64,000 bases of DNA from Ehretia macrophylla (lineage: Eukaryota; Streptophyta; Magnoliopsida; Boraginales; Ehretiaceae): positions 4,436,501 to 4,500,500 of the forward strand of contig CM075780.1 of the NCBI GenBank assembly GCA_037974665.1. The letters are read 5' to 3'. The position numbers and the translations under genes were made by a program. Below are positions 59,792 through 64,000 of this stretch, piece by piece. The notes under the pieces are model-generated. The model saw only the letters and a list, made by a program, of their open reading frames with translations. It did no database searches and had not been told where the DNA came from. The first letter of the stretch is position 1; every line of letters begins with the position of its first letter.

Positions 59792-60347
59792 TTTTCAATT
59801 TTTTTTGCCCTGGTTAAGGTTGCCAAGATACTTTATCCACCAAATCTCTATTACCGAATCCCATGGAACATTAGGCAAGACCACATCGCTTCACGTAGAG
59901 GCTGGACCCGCAAACCGAGGGCCTAGGGTTTGTGACCAGGTCTCCGTCGCTCTGGTGCCCATAACTTTTGATCCATAAGGAGTTACGCGGTTCACAACAT
60001 ATCGTTGCAAAGCTCTCTGAGAGCTCTACGATGGGGGAAGCTAGCTTGCTCACTGTGCTAGTTTTTGGAGCCCAAAATTGAACATTTTCATCAGTTTGAG
60101 GCCACTTTTCTTCTTTTGCTCTTTTTTTCCGTCCCGGATCGTATGTCGTGGACTGTTAAAAGGACGACAACCTGACTCGCGAGACATCAGAGGGCCCTAC
60201 AACGTGTCGATATCACGTCTTGCGAAGATGCTGCATTGTTGAATCGGATGGGTTGTCGTTAAGCCCATTGGGCCTTCTGAATATGCCATCTCTCTAGCTG
60301 GGACTGTGAACCGTTAACACATATAGGAATTGTGCCCTCAACATGAC

Positions 60348-60414
60348 CGGTGTGATCATACCAGCACTAATGCACCGGATCACATCAGAACTCCGAAGTT
60401 AAGCGTGCTTGGGC
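60348..60414 (+). pseudogene. Tail-truncated 5S rRNA copy (positions 1-67)
   Basis: The gene runs to GCTTGGGC and then continues as the end of a spacer (CTTCTGAATGGG). TTGGGC is present at both parental sites, so a deletion through a 6-bp match is likely. It has a complete leader and box A but no intermediate element or box C, and no stop tract before the next gene 75 bp downstream. It carries G1C, C6T and C35A but not A54G. Confidence 0.94.
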
Positions 60415-60488
60415 CTTCTGAATGGGCCATCTCTCTAGCAGGGATTGTGAACCGTTAACACATATAGGAATTGTTCCCTCAACATGAC

Positions 60489-60608
60489 CGGTGCGATCAT
60501 ACCAGGACTAATGCACCGGATCGCATTAGAACTCCGAAGTTGAGCGTGCTTGGGCGAGAGTAGTACTAGGTTGGGTGACCCCCTCGGAAGTCCTCATGTT
60601 GCACCCCC
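60489..60608 (+). rRNA. 5S rRNA copy R51, variant class
   Basis: Changes: G1C, C18G, C35G, C39T, A54G, A83T, G97C, G108A. The only variant-class copy with G rather than A at 35. Confidence 0.93.
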
Positions 60609-61164
60609 TTTTCAATTTTTTTTGCCCTGGTTAGGGTTGCCAAGATACTTTATCCACCAAATCTGTATTACCGAATCCCATGGAACATTAGGCAAGACAA
60701 CATCGCTTCACGTAGAGGCTGGGCCTGCAAACCGAGGGCGTAGAGTTTATGACCAGGTCTCCGTCGCTCTGGTGCCCATAACTTTTGATCCGTAAGGAGT
60801 TACGCGGCGCACAGCATATCGTTGCAAAGCTCTCTGAGAGCTCTACGACGGGGGAAGCTAGCTTGCTCGTTGTGCCAGTTTTTGGAGCCCAAAATTGAAT
60901 GTTTTCATCAGTTTGAGGCAACTTTTCTTCTTTTGCACTGTTTTTCCGTCCCGGATCGTACATCGTGAACTGTTGAAAGGACGACAATCTAACTTGCGGG
61001 ACATCAGAGGGCCCCACAACGTGTCGATATCACGTCTTCCGAGGATGCTGGATTGTTGAAGCAGATAGGTTGTCGTTAAGCCCATTGGGCCTTCTGAATG
61101 GACCATCTCTCTAGCTGGGACTGTGAAGCGTTAACACATATAGGAATTGTGCCCTCAACATGAC

Positions 61165-61284
61165 CGGTGCGATCATACCAGCACTAATGCACCGGATCAC
61201 ATCAAAACTCCGAAGTTGAGCGTGCTTGGGCGAGAGTAGTGCTAGGATAGGCGACCCCCTGGGAAGTCCTCGTGTTGCACCCCC
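61165..61284 (+). rRNA. 5S rRNA copy R52, variant class
   Basis: Changes: G1C, C35A, G41A, A54G, A77G, G85A, T88C. Confidence 0.93.
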
Positions 61285-61840
61285 TTTTCAATTTTTTTTG
61301 CCCTGTTAGGGATGCCAACATACTTTATCCACCAAATCTCTATTACCGAATCCCACGGAACATTAGGCAAGACAACATCGCTTCACGTAGAGGCTGGGCC
61401 CGCAAAACCGAGGGCGTAGGGTTTGTGACCAGGTCTTCGTCGCTCCGGTGCCCATAACTTTTTATCCGTAAGGAGTTACGCGGCGCACATCATACCGTTG
61501 CAAAGCTCTCTGAGAGCTCTACGACTGGGCCAGCCAGCTTGCTCGCTGTGCCCACTTTTGGAGACTAAAATTGAACTTTTTCATTAGTTTCAGGCCACTT
61601 TTCTTCTTTTGCTCTGTTTTTTTGTCTGGGATCGTACGTCGTGAACTGTTAAAAGGATGACAACCTGACTTGCGTGACATCAGAGCGCCCTACAACGTGT
61701 CGATATCACGTCTCCCGAGGATGCTTCATTTTTGAAGCGGATGGGTTATCGTTAAGCCCATTGGGCCTTCTGAATGGGCCATCTCTCTAGCTGGGACAGT
61801 GAACTATTAACACATATAGGAATTGTGTCCTCAACATGAC

Positions 61841-61960
61841 CGGTGCGATCATACCAGCACTAATGCACCGGATCACATCAGAACTCCGAAGTTGAGCGTG
61901 CTTGGGTGAGAGTAGTACTAGGATGGGTGACCGCCTGGGAAGTCCTCGTGTTACACCCCC
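61841..61960 (+). rRNA. 5S rRNA copy R53, variant class
   Basis: Changes: G1C, C35A, A54G, C67T, C93G, G113A. Confidence 0.94.
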
Positions 61961-62515
61961 TTTTCAATTTTTTTGGCCCTGGTTAGGGTTGCCAAGATAC
62001 TTTATCCACCAAATCTCTATTACCGAATCCCACGGAACATTAAGCAAGACAACATCGATTCATGTAGAGGCTGGGCCCGTAAACCGTGGGCGTAGGGTTT
62101 CTGACCAGGTCACCGTCACTCCGGTGCCCATAACTTTTGATCCGTAAGGAGTTACGCGGCGCACAGCATACCGTTGCAAAGCTCTCTGAGAGCCCTACGA
62201 CGGGGCAGCCAGCTTGCTCGCTGTACCCATTTTTGGAGCCTAAAATTGAACTTTTTCATTAGTTTCAGGCCACTTTTCTTCTTTTGCTCTGTTTTTCCTT
62301 CCCGGATCGTACGACGTGAACTGTTAAAAGGACGACAACCTGACTCGCGAGACATCAGAGGGCCCTACAACGTGTCGATATCACGTCTTGCGAGGATGCT
62401 GCATTGTTGAAGCAGATGGGTTGTCATTAAGCCCATTAGGCCTTCTAAATGGGCCATCTCTCTAGCTTGGACTGTGAACCGTTAACACATATAGGAATTG
62501 TGCCCTCAAAATGAC

Positions 62516-62635
62516 AGGTGCAATCAAACTAGCACTAATGCACCGGATCCCATCAGAACTCTGAAGTTAAGCGTGCTTGGGCGAGAGTAGTACTAGGATA
62601 GGTGACCCCCTGGGAAGTCCTCGTGTTGCACCCCC
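62516..62635 (+). rRNA. 5S rRNA copy R54
   Basis: Changes: G1A, G7A, T12A, C15T, C47T, G85A. The spacer after it has lost about 21 bp near 63095, including two of the three TGGGCY motifs. Confidence 0.94.
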
Positions 62636-63170
62636 TTTTCAATTTTTTTTGCCCTTGTTTGGGTTGCCAAGATACTTTATCCACCAAATCTATATTACTG
62701 AATCCCACGGAATATTAGGCAAGACAACATCGCTTCACGTAGAGGCTGGGCCTGCAAACCGAGGGCGTAGGGTTTGTGAACAAGTCTCCGTCGCTCCGGA
62801 GCCCAAAACTTTTGATCCGTAAGGAGTTACGTAGTGCACAGCATACCGTTGCAAAGCACTCTAAGAGGTCTACGACGGGAGCAGCAAGTTTGCTCGCTAT
62901 GCCCGTTTTTGGAGTCCAAAATTGAACGTTTTCATTAGTTTCAGGCCACTTTTCTTCTTTTGCTCTGTTTTTCCGTCCCGGATCGTACGTCGTGAACTGT
63001 TAAAAGGATGACAACCTGACTCGCGGGACATCAGAGGGCCCTACAATGTGTCAATATCACGTCTTGTGAGGATGCCGCGTTGTTGAAGTGGATGGGCTTC
63101 TGAATGGGCCATCTCTTTAGTTGGGACTGTGAACCGTTAACACATATAGGAATTGCTCCCTCAACATGAC

Positions 63171-63290
63171 CTGTGGAATCATACAAGCACTAATGCACCG
63201 GATCACATCAGAACTTCGATGTTGAGCGTGCTTGGGTGAGAGTAGTACTAGGATGGGTGACCCCCTGGGAAGTCCTCGTGTTGCCCCCCC
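63171..63290 (+). rRNA. 5S rRNA copy R55, variant class
   Basis: Eleven changes: G1C, G2T, C6G, G7A, C15A, C35A, C46T, A50T, A54G, C67T, A115C. Likely a pseudogene. Confidence 0.92.
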
Positions 63291-63839
63291 TTTTCAATTT
63301 TTTTTGCCCTGGTTAGGGTTGCCAAGATACTTTATCCACCAAATCTCTATTATCGAATCCCACGGAACATTAGGCAAGACAACATCGCTTCATGTAGAGG
63401 CTAAGCCCGCAAACCGTGGGCGTAGGGTTTGTGAACAGGTCTCTGTCACTCCGGTGCCCATAACTTTTGATCCGTAAGGAGTTACGCGGCGCACAGCATA
63501 CCGTTGCAAAGCTCTCTGAGAGCTCTACGACGGGGGCAGCCAGCTTGCTCGCTGTGCTCTTTTTAGAGCCCAAAATCGAACGTTTTCATCAGTTTACTTT
63601 TCTTCTTTTGCTCTGTTTTTCCGTCCCGGATCGTACGTCGTGTACTGTTAAACGGACGGCAACCTGGCTCGCAGGACATTAGAGTGCCCTATAACGTGTC
63701 GATATCATGTCTTGCGAGGATGCCGCGTTGTTGAAGCAGATGGCTTGTCGTTAGGCCAATTGGGCCTTTTGAATAGGCCATCACTCTAGCTGGGACTGTG
63801 AACCGTTAACACATATAGGAATTGTGTCCTCAACATGAC

Positions 63840-63959
63840 AGGTGCGATCATACCAGCACTAATGCACCGGATCCAATCAGAACTTTGAAGTTAAGCGTGC
63901 TTGGGCGAGAGTAGTACCAGGATGGGTGACCCCTTGGGAAGTCCTCGTGTTGCACCCCC
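63840..63959 (+). rRNA. 5S rRNA copy R56, last in the window
   Basis: Changes: G1A, C36A, C46T, C47T, T79C, C95T. Its spacer leaves the window after 41 bp. Confidence 0.94.
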
Positions 63960-64000
63960 TTTTCAATTTTTTTTGCCATGGTTAGGGTTGCCAATATACT

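Larger units (their letters stand above)
26187..64000 (+). repeat. Right 5S rDNA tandem array (56 full genes, 1 truncated)
   Basis: This continues the left array in the same orientation and register. The distance from the last left gene (11679) to the first right gene (26667), minus the inserted element and one 5-bp target copy, is 678 bp, which is one unit. Units are mostly 675-678 bp, with shorter ones at 28699 and 30720 (about 666), 42891 (577), 55643 (650), 60348 (141) and 62516 (655). Genes up to 38.2 kb are close to the majority type. Beyond that two gene classes alternate. The array runs off the right edge inside a spacer. Confidence 0.97.

Noticed and set aside
26728-63477. A recurring 81-codon + strand frame beginning MGESSTRMGDPLGSPRV, seen in dozens of units
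   Set aside because: It starts inside the 5S gene and runs into the spacer. It persists because the repeat is copied, is interrupted in many units, and its length and frame follow the unit, not a protein.
1-64000. CRISPR-like regular spacing of repeats
   Set aside because: The repeat is a 676-bp eukaryotic 5S unit, not short repeats with unique spacers.

Overview
The window is plant nuclear DNA holding one long tandem array of 5S ribosomal RNA genes. All genes lie on the + strand at about 676-bp intervals: a 120-nt gene followed by a spacer of about 556 bp. I count 73 full-length gene copies and 3 truncated ones. The gene is of angiosperm type, with internal control regions at the usual places, a TATA-like CATATAG starting at -28 and a T8 stop tract. 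Species cannot be named from this sequence. No protein-coding gene is supported anywhere in the window.

Layout: (1) 1-11881, left array, 17 full and 2 head-truncated genes, organised as a five-unit higher-order repeat of about 3.4-3.5 kb that ends in a duplicated 1.01-kb 'one and a half unit' block. (2) 11882-26186, one large non-autonomous LTR retrotransposon on the minus strand (LARD-like, Ty3/gypsy-related by its polypurine tract and initiator-Met primer site). It sits in a 5S spacer between CATTG target duplications. It has LTRs of about 3.74 kb and a 3.06-kb internal region with no coding domain. Its right-hand LTR is split by a solo LTR (19720-23473) of a diverged relative, flanked by GAATT. 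(3) 26187-64000, right array, 56 full and 1 tail-truncated gene. Removing the insertion restores a 678-bp unit, so the array was continuous before the element arrived.

The array is poorly homogenised. Only one copy (27344-27463) matches the window majority sequence exactly, and many carry 5-12 changes. In the right array a three-unit block (28022-32063) and a six-unit block (42215-50234) are tandemly duplicated, and parts of these recur further right. From 38.8 kb onward a second class of 5S gene, marked by linked changes at positions 1, 35 and 54, is interspersed with ordinary copies. Near 37 kb the spacer changes from one sequence type to another. The pattern suggests an old, rearranging, heavily CpG-decayed part of a 5S locus, more likely a flank than its active core. 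This is inference.

Each spacer also carries a telo-box-type octamer, a short palindrome, and a cluster of TGGGCY (site II type) motifs about 60-90 bp upstream of the next 5S start. Telo-boxes and site II motifs together are known from promoters of plant translation genes. Whether they act here is untested.
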